A stretch of DNA of 64,000 bases, taken from assembly GCF_047495875.1 (NCBI RefSeq), contig NC_092463.1, positions 6,776,622 through 6,840,621 of the forward strand. Reading direction: 5' to 3'. This document shows, piece by piece, positions 47,701 to 60,100 of this stretch. The translations under genes and the position numbers were made by a program. Under the pieces are notes generated by a model. The model searched no databases. It was not told the DNA's origin and saw only the letters and a program-made list of their open reading frames with translations. The DNA is from Pithys albifrons albifrons. Taxonomy: Eukaryota; Chordata; Aves; Passeriformes; Thamnophilidae. Position 1 is the first letter of the stretch, and the number at the start of each line of letters is the position of its first letter.

Positions 47701-50700
47701 GTGGACATTCCCTCTGTTTATCTTACTGTGCTCCCTTCCCATGCTGCAGGGGGTCTAAGACACCCATACTGCTTCCCTTAGAAGTTAGTTCAGCTGGAAA
47801 TTCTTTGGTCACAGCAGGGTGATGCTTCACAAACCCAGACTCCTTGGCTGGAAAATGATGCTGTGCCAATGCAGCTCCAACCTGGCATCTCTGCATGGCA
47901 CAGCCCTGTCCCCACACCTGGAGCTGTGCAAACCATCTGTGCCCCTTTCTCTGGTGACAGACTCCTCACACAGGGCATCTGACCCTCAGTAATGAACCCC
48001 AGTGTTGCCAGGTCTCTCCAAGCCTGGATGAGGAGCTGCTTTTCCTAGCGCTTTTGGCTTTGGACTCTGTCTGCCATAGACATGTCTCATCAAACTTCTG
48101 AGCTGGGTATTCTCTCTATCCATCCTTACATTGCTGTCAGCTCTCCCAAATCACCTTCCCTCCCCATCCTATCATGCCTTCCAGAAGATCTCCTGTCCTG
48201 CATGGATCATGAAGCACACTAGGAATACTTGAGCTGCAAAAACACCAATGGGATTCCAAAGGAGCATAAATTATCCTCGCATTTATATCTGGTTATTGAT
48301 TTATGCTATCACTTCAACACACAGACTTTTTTTTTTCGCTCCACTGATCCACTGATTTTAGTAGTGCTGAAAATCCATAAAAGAAAATTAATTTGGTTTA
48401 ATATATTTGCTGTCTTTGTTAGAAAACCCTTTGTTGAGTTTGAATAATCAGAAGTAGTTCATTTTATCACTACTCTCAGGCCCTGGCTCTATCATTATGA
48501 GTCAGTTATAGAGATCTAAAGGTAAGTTGAAGCCAGTAGCTCATTGGACTATATTCTTGTTGGAGCCAAAGTGTGATGATAAATTGTTCATAAACCACAT
48601 CACAGAAGACTGCTTATTTTGTCTTTGAGTTACATCACTGTCTCCTTAATTGGCTTTGATATTGCTGTGCTTATTTTAGAATATTTCCGATGAGTGAAGA
48701 ATTTTCTTTCTTCCACTTCAACATAAATGTACTATCTGTAGTTCCTTTTGCACTCTGTTCAAATTTTATTCCAAAGCTGTGGAGGACATTAAACCAATTT
48801 CATTGCATTAGTTTCTGCCTGTCTGATTTCTGCCCCAATTCCGGGGGCATGAAGCAAATCATTAGTCAGAAGTAAATTGAAGAAATATAAAAGACATGTT
48901 AAAATACTTTCTGAAAAGCAAATGTCAGGTTCATGCAAGTGTTTTGGCCTCAGTGGGTTCAGTCTCTCCTGAGCAGTGGTGAAGTTTGTCCTTGCACCAA
49001 CCACAGATGTAGTTCAGCTGCCAGGATCCAACATGAGGCCTCATAGCCTTGGTGAAGTGCAGTCAGGAGAAAATCCAACTTGATCACCTCCAGACCATGC
49101 ACAAACATCTGAGTTTCTGAAGTGGAAAGTTACAGTTGCTTTCTTTCTAAGTTGCTCTTCCACTGCCCTATAATTCCTGCAGCCCCGTCCCACAGTAGCC
49201 GGGTGACTTTGGTGCTTTTACACAGGCAGCTGAGATGGACTGAAACCCCTCCAAGGCAAAGACCCACAGCTGAGGTTATTTCAGGACAAGTCCTCTGACT
49301 GATGGTTGAGGAAACTGCCCTACTGAATGTGTCTTTCACGAAACATAAAATTTGGAGGCTTTGGAGGCCCAAACACAATATTTTAGATAAGGAAGTGCTG
49401 CCTTTTTTTTGTGGACTTTTCTTCTGGCTACCTCAGAGGACATGGTAGAGGTTCAAGGGTTAAGCAATGCTAAAGATCAGGCAGGCTACAACAATTCTGG
49501 GACTTGAGCAGAATTCAGGCTGCATGGATGTCACCTGCAGGATCTGATCAAGAAGACACAAGGATTGTGCTCCCCATTCAATTGTCTGGAAGTCTCACTC
49601 CATTTCTGTGTATTGGGTGATGGACACATTATGTGGCAAAAATATAAAATATTCTGAAAGTAGTGTACCAAGTCCTAAGAAAACATAAATAATGAAACTA
49701 ATGTGGTCAAAGAGACGCAGCTGCAGCCAACAACTCATTAGAAAGTTGTGGTAAAGTAAGAAAATTCCCTTTGTGTCTGGCTGAAAATGGGGATACTGTG
49801 GACTGACCTCATCCTGCTGAGCTTCGCCAACCAGCAGAAAGCAAGTAGTCAGAAAACCAGTGATCTCCTTAGTTTATTAAGTATCTCTTCTCTCCGATTG
49901 CTTTCATCCTCATTTTCTATGCCTTTTGAAGGGCACAATGCCTGACTTGTCAGTCTGTAGTGCCCACTGCCTTCACTCTTCCCTCTTCTGATTCACTGCA
50001 GGATTTTAGATGTGCTCTATGCCACTTAAGGCTACTTGAATTTCTAATACGGGGAGCAGCCATATTCTCCTGAGCATGAGACTTACCTGACTCAGATGTT
50101 TTGTGAAAGGACAGAAACAGACTTTGCATGGTTTCTCACTACCTCTGCTGTTCTTGCACTGCAGATATTGCATCTCGTGAAAGGGTTGAAGAGATGCTCA
50201 GTCAAATGGTTTTTAGGGACAAATATGTAGACCACATTTAGTCTTGTGGGCATTAAACAGGTCAAGGGAATCTGAGCAGTATTTGGAGTCCAAGAAGAGG
50301 AATGCTGGAAAAAGTGACGAGCAAAGCAGGTACAAAGAGGATTGTCCAGGGAGACCAGAAAGAATATGTATTGCTTTTAAAAAATAAGAAGTCTGTTATG
50401 TTCATTGTACTTTACTTTAGAGTGGTATCCTGGCTTTCAAACATCCCTTGTAAATTGAATCTGTGCAGATATGAGACCCTGGAAAGCTCTCAGGAAAACA
50501 AATTGGTGGTTTTCAGTGCTTTCTGTCCTGTAAATACATTCATTCTGCAGAAAACAATACGAAGTTCAATAGTTCAAATGGATCACAGTGATGCTCACAA
50601 ATTAGTTATTTCAACGCTGTAAGATGAACTTGACACCAGATATTAATTACTGAGATCTATCTTTGTGTCAAGCATATAATCAACACAGAAATCTGATTCT

Positions 50701-52329
50701 GACAAATGGAAAGGGAAACGCCATTTACAAACTGCTCCTCCTGAAAGCTACCTTCTTTCAGGGATGGTTTCTGGGTGCTGCTTCCAGCCTGTGTTTCTCA
50801 AAGAGTGCAGAGATTTATGGTCCAAAATTTTTGATTACAAAGAGTTTAATTAATATGGGTGTTCCTCAGCCCAGCACCCTTTGTGGAGGATGGAAGACTC
50901 TGGGCTCATGCCGTAGCATGATGAGAGCTGCGGGCCATTTCAGGGAAGGACAAGGATTACAGACCCCCACACTACACTCTGAGGTGTACAGAACATCACA
51001 GCACCTTCTGTGTCACCCACTCTTACACAAATCTGAAACAAGACTTCTTTGTATGTGCAGTATGACAAATGTTGTGCAGGTCACCTCTTGAGCTACAGAG
51101 ATGGGGGCATTTAGAGGAACCTGTTTTTATTATGCTCAGGATCCTAAATGATGGAGCACTTTAGTTAGCTATTTATTTTAGTTCTTCTTTTTGCACTCCC
51201 ATGTCCCTGGAGAGCCAAGAGATCATTCGAGTAGATCCTGCTGCAGCTCATGTTACAGCCATGAGGTGTTGCCTTGCAGCACACTGGAAGGCTGTGCTGT
51301 GCCATCACAGTATAATTAATATGCCTCTTGGACATGTCTAGTTCTGAAATTCTAATGGAGTTTTGCTTGGAGAGGGACAATTGCATGGAGTGACACTTGG
51401 TTGAGTTTGATCAATGCAGGGAGAACTCTGGATGGCATTTCCTGCGCTCCGTCTCCACCAATTGACTGTATGTGTTGATATGAGGTTTTGGCAAGAATTT
51501 TATATAAGTTATAAAGCAAATGTTTGCAACTGAGTTGCCATATATCCTCAACCCTAATGAACTACCTGCATGCCTTCCTGATGCCTCTGGGTGGAAAGCC
51601 AGAGTACCTCTAGCAAATAAATTGCTTTCCACAACTGCGTTCAAGTCTGCCGCCTTTAAATGAGCACGGACATGAAACACAGCTGTGAACCTAAGCCACA
51701 ATTTTTCATTTTAATTTGTGATTTTATCCAAAGAAATAGTCTTCTCGAGGCTGGCTTCATCACAGTTCAAAGGTGTTCAACAGAACATTAACTATTGCTA
51801 AAGCAGCTCCTCAGCTTTTCAGTTTGCTGGAATAGCTGCTTGTGGCTGTTTTACATTCAGAGCTTGCTGTGTGTTGCTCAGGCTCACTCCGCTTCCTCAT
51901 GGATTTATATTTGAGTGTGGGAATCTCTCAGGAGGAAGGCTAAGTTAACTTGCTGAAAAAGCGAAGAGCTTTCTTTCAACAAAATGAAATTGCAAGTCTC
52001 TTCCAATCTCATTTACATGGTTGTTACAGCACCATAGATGCCTGATTTACGGTGCTCCCTGATTTCCAACTCTCTGAGATCAGATTTAAACCCAAGAGTC
52101 TTTTGAGTTAATGCAAGTGGAAACATAGATGAAGAAAAGAAAATGGGAAGGAAAATGCACTGTAATGGTTGATAATGAGAGGAATAATTATGTGTAACTG
52201 GTGATCCAATACACAGCATCACTAATCATTTGGATTTATGTCCAGATGCAGCAAAGGGCAGAGGGATATACCCACCTTCAGATGCAAATGTGAATGTGCT
52301 ATGCCTGATGTATAGCCATGTCCTGTGAC
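44788..52329. other. Long noncoding stretch
   Basis: The largest repeat-free block of the window. It holds a 160-codon minus-strand frame (45260-45742), a 106-codon and a 142-codon plus-strand frame (50302-50622, 50663-51091). All lack a recognisable domain, and I see no splice sites or flanking exons that would support them. A small hairpin (ACTGACT/AGTCAGT) is at 45191-45210. Confidence 0.5.
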
Positions 52330-52950
52330 CTGGATGAGGGAACAGAGTGTACTCTCACAAGTTTGCTGGTGATACAAAGCTGGGAAGAGTGACTGATACA
52401 CCAGCAGGCTGTGTTGCAATTTTTTGAGACCCAGTCTGGAAAGCTGGGCAGAGAGGAACCTAATCAAGTTCAGCAAAGGCAAGTGCAGGGTCCTGTACCT
52501 GGGCAGGAATAGCCCCATGCACCAGTACAGACTGGTGAGCAGCTGGAAAGCAGCTGTGCAGAGAAGGACCTGGAATCCTGGTGGACAACAAGCTATCAGT
52601 GAGCCAGCAGTGTGTCCCTGTGGACAAGGAGGCCAATGGTATCCTGGGGCACACTAGGAAAAGTGTGGCCATCAGGTGGAGGAAGGTGATCCTGCCCCTC
52701 TGTCAGCCTTGGTGAGGCCTTGCTTGGATTGCTGTGTCCAGGTCTGGGCTTCTCTGTATAAGAAAAACATGATGCTCCTGGAGTGGGTCCAGGGGAGAAG
52801 GACTGCAAAGATGGCTGTGAGACTGCAACACCTCTCTTATGAGGAAGGGCTGAGAGAGTTGGACCTGTTTAGCCTGGAGAAGACTGAGAGGGGATCTCAG
52901 CACTGCATACAAATATCTTAAGGGCAGGTGTCAAGAGAACACCCTCTATA
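52330..52950 (+). mobile_element. Longest CR1 LINE fragment, reaching into reverse transcriptase
   Basis: About 620 bases covering the C-terminal part of CR1 ORF2. 'ctcacaagtttgctggtgat' encodes H-K-F-A-G-D-T-K, where active CR1 has the catalytic F/Y-A-D-D. Then come 'ctaatcaagttcagcaaagg', 'caagtgcagggtcctgtacc', 'ggtggacaacaagctatcag', 'tgaggccttgcttggattgc', 'ctcctggagtgggtccaggg' and 'ttagcctggagaagactgag'. In-frame stops and frameshifts break the frame into pieces (52424-52657, 52676-52921), so the copy is dead. It ends before the CR1 3' UTR. Confidence 0.95.
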
Positions 52951-55839
52951 TGGTTCTGTACTCCAATCACTGAGTTTGTGCAGAATCACTTGGCTAAACT
53001 GAGGCCCAGGAAACCAGTTTTTTATTTTAGTGCTTTCATTTTCACCTAAGGTTATGAAAAACTTGTCAGACAAGTGCAAACCCACTTCCTTTCAGGTTGC
53101 TAAACTGATGGGAGAAAAGAGAATACTGGCATGCTCTGGCTCTGGAGAACATTGGCTCCAACAATACACTGCCTGGGTGACTTTTGCTTTTCATTTTTTA
53201 TTAGGATTACAGTGGGTTGTCACCTAACCCATGAGGTCAGGAGTCCCAAATTAAGCAAATAAATACATTTTCACATCTCTTTTTAACAAAAAATCTACAA
53301 ACATGCTTTTCTATGAGAACAGACAGTTCTATCATTTTTGTTTCTGCAGAATGTTTTCTTTTGGTAGGATAACAGTTGTTATCTCTGTTGTTTTCCTTAA
53401 GCTTTTGCTTTATGTCAGTTTTCACCATTATCCCCTCTCTGGGTGCATTGGAACCCAAACCTCTGATTGCAACAAAGAGAGAGTGGCTTTACCAATTATT
53501 TTCATGATTTCTTAAAATACTTAAGGTTTTCATTCCGATTTGCAATGAAATAGCAAAATTTCCTGCGCCTAGAAATTGTTGTCAGCACTCATTTTTAAGC
53601 AATGAACCAAGGGATACAATTTAAAGCACTGTATAAATAACTCACATGCACTGCCTACACTGAAAGTTGATGGATTGCATGCACTTCCTCCTCTCATCTT
53701 TGTCTGTAGACCATCTTGTTTGATGGACTGCCAAGCAAGGGGTGAAATATGCTTTAGATAGACTTCAATAGCGTTACTTTTCTTCTTCCTGACCAGTGGG
53801 ATCTAACTTGCAATGTTTAGCACAAAATTGCACACTCCATTTGGTGTTACTTCAAGAGCACAATAATTACAGGAATAAATCACCAATATCTGCACAGTGT
53901 TTGTGGAGACTAAGATTATAAAGCTGCAAACACTAGCAAACTAGAGAAAATTGTGCTGGAAAGTAGTCTGTCTCTGAAGTTACCTCCCTAAGGAAGAGAG
54001 TTAATTATGATAATTATATTCTTATTCTTTCCTTTCTTTGGGGACGAGAACTTTGGAAATGGGTCTGGGCAGTTGTATAGGCAGACAAATCCAGAAATGC
54101 CCCCAAACTCAAAAACTGTGGTATTCAAGACATCATCTTGCAGACATAAGAGCATGAAGGATACTTTTCCTACCTATCTCAAGGATATTTATATCTTGAT
54201 CTTTACAAATATTCCATCTTTTAGTTCCTATAGAAAGTAAAAGAGTTTAAAAGGTCCAAAAGGTGTTTGTCTGCTATGTGAAGTAATTTTATATGCTCTT
54301 TTCCCTCTTGAAAAAGTCACAGCTAGCCCAAATTTACAGACAGATTCACTATATAACAAATTTGGTTTGGATTGCTTGGTGTGGGATGCAGAAACCTGCA
54401 GTCTCAGCCCCCCTGCTGACCCTCCTCCCCTTGTCCCAGAGGTAAGGTGGCAATACTCAGCATTGTAACAACTCGTCTGGGGATGGTGCCTCCAGATTGG
54501 GGCTCCATACAAAGCACTACAAAAGAGCTCTGCCAAAAGCTTTATGGTGTATACAGACACTAAGCTTTTGAGGTTTTTGGCATGACATACACTAAATGAA
54601 AGCAGGACCTCAGCTACTGAGTAGAGGTAAATTTGTTATGAAGAGAGGTTGACATTAAATGCATCACTTCATCACAAGGTACCTGTAGGGGCTTTAGACA
54701 GTCCTGGAGCATAAGGAGTTTCTTCAGGTGATTACATTGAATGAGGAGTGCAACCAGTCTGCTAGTATCCATTTAGACTACCTTGCCAAGGAAAAGCTTC
54801 TTACCTGGATGAAACTGTATAGTCTCCAAGTAAAACATTTCATAAATGAGAACAAGTGCCCAACTTTTATATCACTGGGCTGGTTATTTTCTTTCTGTGA
54901 TAAGTACCAATGCTGAAAGGCAAACCAGAAGCAGAACTTATTTTGTTCTTCAAAATTTTTGATAAAGGAGGTTCCAAACTGTTTAAATTTGGAACCACTC
55001 AAATGCTAAAAAGACATCAAAACCAATATAAAATATTTTATAAATATAGTTCAATATGGCTTATTCATTTTGCTTTGATTAAAGTAAGAACAAATCTCTT
55101 GTGACATTTTCAAAACAAAATGGGACAACCTCAATAAGTCATTTACTTTTTTAAAAATCTAATAATAGTTTGAAAACAATATCCAGAGAAGCATTTCACT
55201 TTCAATGAAACCACAAGAAAAATATCTTCTGGCTAAAATATTTCAACAAGCTTGGGGATGGAAAACACACTGGGTTAACATTTATTTTACAGAAAGATCT
55301 ATTTCCGTGCAAGACCACCTGGCTGGTGAATACCAGGGGATAAAACCAATATATACAAGTCTGAGGATAAAGGTTTCTGTCACAAATAAATCAATGTGCC
55401 AGCAGTACATAAATGGAAAGCAGGAGAGGAGAGGCTGCAAGGCCCTGATCACATGAATCTGTTAGGATTCAGGTCATACTCATGTATGAAAAATGTTGTC
55501 AGGGAACAATAATTCACTTTACTTTGGACTGGATAGATTAGGAAGTGTGGAATCTTGCCTTAGTTTTCAGAGCTAGTATTTCATGCACATAGGAAATGTG
55601 AAATTCACTATATCAGTGAGCAATGAAGCTGTAGGTGAAGAGAAAATCTAGGGCTTAGGCAAAACTTTCAAAGGGACTAGTGACACTGGATTGCTAATGG
55701 GATCTCACTTTTGCCAGGGTAATTCAGAAACATTTGTGTCTTTTCAATGTCTCTTGAGAACTGGGCATCCAAAAAGTGAGGAACACACCCTAACTTAGCA
55801 AATCTTTGTCTTAGAAATTAATTCTAAGCTCTTTCTGGA
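52951..55839. other. Unannotated noncoding stretch
   Basis: AT-rich. Frames of 62-110 codons overlap on both strands and show no domain. No repeat family was recognised. Confidence 0.5.
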
Positions 55840-56168
55840 AGAGAAAGTGGATACTAATACTACTGAGGTGGGAACCAGACTCCTCCCAGGCAACAAGAAA
55901 CGGAATGAGAGGAAATTGCCTCAGACTGCACCAGGGGAGGTTCAGGTTGGATATCAGGAAGAATTTCTTCACAGAAAGGGCTGCTAAGCATTGGCATGAG
56001 CTGCTCAGACAGGTGGTGCAGTCACCATCCGTGGAGGTTTTCAAGAAATGACTGAACATGACACTCGGTGCCTTGGTCTAGTTGACAAGGTGGTGATTTG
56101 TCAGAGGTTGAACTTGATGGTCTTGGAGGTCTTTTCCAACTTAATTTTGTGATTCCGTGATTCTCTCA
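55840..56168 (+). mobile_element. CR1 LINE fragment (about 330 bp, 3' end)
   Basis: 'ggcaacaagaaacggaatga', 'gaggaaattgcctcagactg', 'caccaggggaggttcaggtt', 'ggatatcaggaagaatttct', 'tcacagaaagggctgctaag', 'cattggcatgagctgctcag', 'cagtcaccatccgtggaggt', 'cttgatggtcttggaggtct' and the tail 'ttttgtgattccgtgattct'. The 82-codon minus-strand frame here is its shadow. Confidence 0.96.
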
Positions 56169-56235
56169 ACAAGAGGAATTGTGTATTTGTAAGTAATTTA
56201 GCAGTTGCCAACAGAACAAGGACAGTAGACAAACC

Positions 56236-56456
56236 TATAAGAAACAATTCTTTCCAGAGAGAGCAATCAGGCATTGGAATGGGCTGCCCAGAGAGGGGGT
56301 GGATTCACCATCCCTGGAGGTTTTTAAACTGAGATTGGCCGTGGCACTGAGTGCCATGATCTGGTGAAGGGACTGGAGTTGGACCAAGGGTTGGACTTGA
56401 TAATCTCAGAGGTCTTTTCCAACCCAATTGATTCTATGATTCCATAATTCTATAAC
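56236..56456 (+). mobile_element. CR1 LINE fragment (about 220 bp, 3' end)
   Basis: 'gagcaatcaggcattggaat', 'gggctgcccagagagggggt', 'ggattcaccatccctggagg', 'gttggacttgataatctcag', 'aggtcttttccaacccaatt' and the tail 'gattctatgattccataatt'. It starts only 68 bases after the previous copy ends, in the same orientation. Confidence 0.96.
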
Positions 56457-57049
56457 AAATAAATATGATTTTTATAGTACTTTATTTAGAATCTTGCATT
56501 CCTATTTTCAGACACCTTATTCTAAGAACCTTTTTATTGCCCAGAAGTGGACTTTAGCATTTTATTAGCATGGTGTGAAGTGACATCAAGTGGTTCATGT
56601 GAAGAAATCATTGGTGTCTTCCCTTCAGAGCAGTGGCCTTGGATTGCTCTGCAGACCCCCAGAGGTGAGATGCACAGAACTGTAGCAAGAGCTCAGTACT
56701 GATCCATGCTGCTGTACTAAAAATGAGCACCCACAAATGTGTCCTCTCTGTGCACATATTTTATGCAGTCCATTGAGGGCCACCACGTCCCCATGATTCC
56801 TCTGAACCAAATATTTGGGAAAGAAATTATTAAAATTTCTCAGGGTTTCTCTACTTCCTGAGACTGTTTGCGTCAGCCAATACATTCCTAAATACATTAT
56901 GGAAACAGAGCTTGTAGCAAAAAACTTCATATTTTAATCTTAGCAAATGCACAGTCCTGACCATCAGTGTTAAATTCAGAAGCATCTGAGAATTTTTTAA
57001 AATGCAGGTGGGCCACATTCTAGGGGAATGTGTGAAATAACAGGCTTGG
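56457..57049. other. Unannotated noncoding stretch
   Basis: Two overlapping minus-strand frames (56625-56930 and 56851-57222) have no domain. No repeat was recognised. Confidence 0.5.
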
Positions 57050-57145
57050 TAGATGAGCAGCACATTCCAGGAGACCCTTCTCGAGCATGGGTGGGTGGAA
57101 CTAGGCAGTCTGCAGGGATCCCTTCCAGCCTCATCCATTCTGTTA
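57050..57145 (+). mobile_element. Old CR1 3' tail
   Basis: 'cttctcgagcatgggtgggt' then 'ggaactaggcagtctgcagg', 'gatcccttccagcctcatcc' and 'attctgtta' match the CR1 ending 'gcttgagca.ggggttggactagatgatctccagaggtcccttccaacctcaaccattctgtg'. The same CR1 type as the copy at 1390-1650. Confidence 0.75.
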
Positions 57146-60100
57146 GCCTGTAATTTGTTTGGTTGCAACAATATTGAAATATTTGTCTCGAAAACACTTT
57201 TGTGTGCTGGTTTGTCATGCAATTTTTTTTCCCCCTCAGTACATCCCTATGCTTGCAATGTGGTTTCAATCTGCTAAAATGTAATTCTCTAGTGTAAAAA
57301 CACTTTCACAAAACTTTCAGCTGCTGCAATTCCCAGAGTTGCTGTGTGAAAAACTTCCATGTCCATAATAAATTGCCCAGTCTGCAGGCAGAGACACCAG
57401 TACTTGAAACCTTGCTGTCTAGACCAGTTCTAGATTCTAGATCTAGTCTGTTGTTTTGCTAACAAGACTTTGCATGTTTTTCATGGAAGCTTGAGACAAA
57501 ACAAGTGCTATAAATTCATCTCAGTTATTCTTTATGCAGGTCATTGCTGTCTCAAAGTCTCAGAGTTCTGGTGACATTAATTGCAGCAATTTTAAAATTT
57601 TCATCTCTACTTTCAGCAAGTACTTTAGATTTCATAAACCCAGTAACTAGATTAATGTCATCTAATCCATTTTCCTGTTTTCCCTGGTGATGCTCTGGTG
57701 GGATTATGCAACTTCAACCTTTTTTCAGCTGTTAAGGTTGTATTGCTAAATATGTGACAGCACAGAAGTGAACAGCATACTGAAAGTGCTGCAGGGAAAT
57801 TGTGGATTGAGGTTGCTTACAGCACTTCTTGTGTTCATATTCCTGATTTGTTCAGCAGTGACATGTTTTTACTGCAACTTTTGGGGAAAAAAATGTGGCA
57901 GGGTTTAATGCTCTGTGGTGATGAGATGGCTCCAGACCCATCCAAGAAATGCATTTCTGTGTTATTAGACAAGATCTTACATGGAACCTTGCTTCCAGTC
58001 CTAGGAGTGAGACCTTCAAGTGTGAGGGGACAGAGAAAAGCTCTAATGATCATGTAGTACCCCAGGATAAAGTCTATTCACTCCATATCACAGTATCTCC
58101 TGAATGGTTCCACCATGTAGTAATAATTGAGACCATCAGGAGGTGAAGGGACTTGATTCTTCCTTTGTAGCTCAGAGACAGCTATGGCGGCTTTCCAGTT
58201 CCTGTCTTGTTCCAGATACCAAAAATCCTGAAAAATGGAATTACTTTATTTTTAAAAAATGACCAGGAAAGACAGATTTCATCCTGTAAGCTTGTTAGAC
58301 TTAGCTCTTTACAGACTAGGCATTTTCAGAGAGAGCCACTGCTTCCCTCCTTGATTTCTAGATGCTTGCCTGGGTTTTGGTAGCAATGAGAAGCCTGGTA
58401 TTGGGAAGAGTAGTTTTGCTGTTGGATAAAAAAAGAAATATCAGGATAGAAGAAGAAATGTCAGCAAATAGCTGGAAGAGAGTGATAGCACAGGGTTGCT
58501 GTTTAGCAGAACTTTTCTGACCTGTAGTTTTGGACTTTGGGTCAGTTTTGGATTTGTCTCCTGCTCTGCTCATCCTCTGCCACAGCAATGAAGAAACTTA
58601 AAATGCTCCTGGAAAAACAGCAGACTCACTTAGGAAAAGGTTCTTTGTTATACCAGACAAATTCAGACTGTGAGAAGTGTTGGCTCAGTCCCTAAATGTC
58701 ATTTTCCAGATATCAGTACTTTCATTGCAACTCATCCCACTGCAGCTGCCAAATCCAAACTTTACATACATTCAGCAGTGCTTCCTGTCCCAGTGTACTC
58801 ACATTTCCAGGTACAACTATATTTGCATCAGTCATTGATCAAAATGACTGATACAAATGCCACTCAAAATGTGACTTCACCATTTTTATAGCCACCTTTT
58901 GTGAATTTTGCCATCCCACCTTGAATTTCTTCTAGACATTTCAATCTCTTTGAAACTTCTGTTTTTTACAGGAGCAGTAGTGCTTTTCCAAACAGGTAAA
59001 ACTATTTCTATTCCAGGTATTTGCTGAGCAGTTAATAACTATGTCCTATAAATCAAATCAGCTAGCACCTTCTGAAAAGCAATGGAAACTTTCTGTTGGT
59101 GGGAATGTGTCAGTATTTTAATTAAATGCAAAATAATACTCATTACATCTAACAATGCAAGTAGAATAGGCTTACTATTTATCCAAATAAATGAGCAAAC
59201 AGTCCAAATCCCAAAGCAACAGAATGAAATGGAATTAAGTTGCCTGTGATGGCTTCACCCCTAAAATAATCATTCCTGCTCACTGTATCACAGGTGCTTC
59301 CATTTTTCAATTTATTTCTTAATTACATTTTCCTTTCAGAGTTTTTTTCTCTGACTTCAAATGCCATAATTCATCTGTCTCTTCTTCTTCCCTTCTAAAA
59401 GTTACCTTAGTTAGAAATGGAAGAGGGGGAGCAAGCGGCATTACTGATTGAAATGGAAAATGGCATCACTATATTAAGGGCCAAAATAACAAATGGAAAG
59501 TTTTCCGAAAGGAAAAGAAAAAAAAATCAGCCTTGTGTACAAAGTGTCATCAGAGTACCCTTGAGTCAATTTTGTGCTGTACATTAAACTGCTCCCACAG
59601 AAGAGTCACTGAAGGTTTGGGATGTGCAGAGGCTTTAACACAGGATGGATGGCAAGGCATGGGAAGGGAGAGGTGCCCAAGAAGGGGAACCCAGGCTCTG
59701 ATATTCAGCATTTGGGCACATGTGGAGCGCTGCAGGCAGGGGAAGCACAGCTGGGAATTTACTCCTGCACATGGAGTCTTACAGCAGTGCTATGCTGTGC
59801 CACCACCCTGTGTGTGGACTTTGCTCTCCAGCATCAAAAAGCTGCTCTATGTTTTCCGAGGAGTCCAACCACACAGTGATGTCCTACCCCTTGCCAGGAT
59901 TCCAGGGAACATCTGTGCTGCTAAATGAAAGGCAGGGTACCAGCTTAAGTGCTGGACCTCTATTGTCAACATTACTCAGCTGGTAATGCATTCTTCAGCT
60001 CTGTTGTCCACCTGTCCAGCTCATTTCCAGACAAATTTGGGTCAGAAAGGGTGAGCTCTAAGCAGCATATTTGGGAACCAGCTGGTTCCACTTGGGCTTG

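Noticed and set aside
50302..51091. Plus-strand frames of 106 and 142 codons in succession
   Set aside because: No domain and no frame continuity between them. The translation includes nothing I can place.
59246..59400. LTR-like start TGTGATGGCTTCACCCC
   Set aside because: Resembles the first bases of avian LTRs, but no matching 3' end, target duplication or internal LTR pattern was found.
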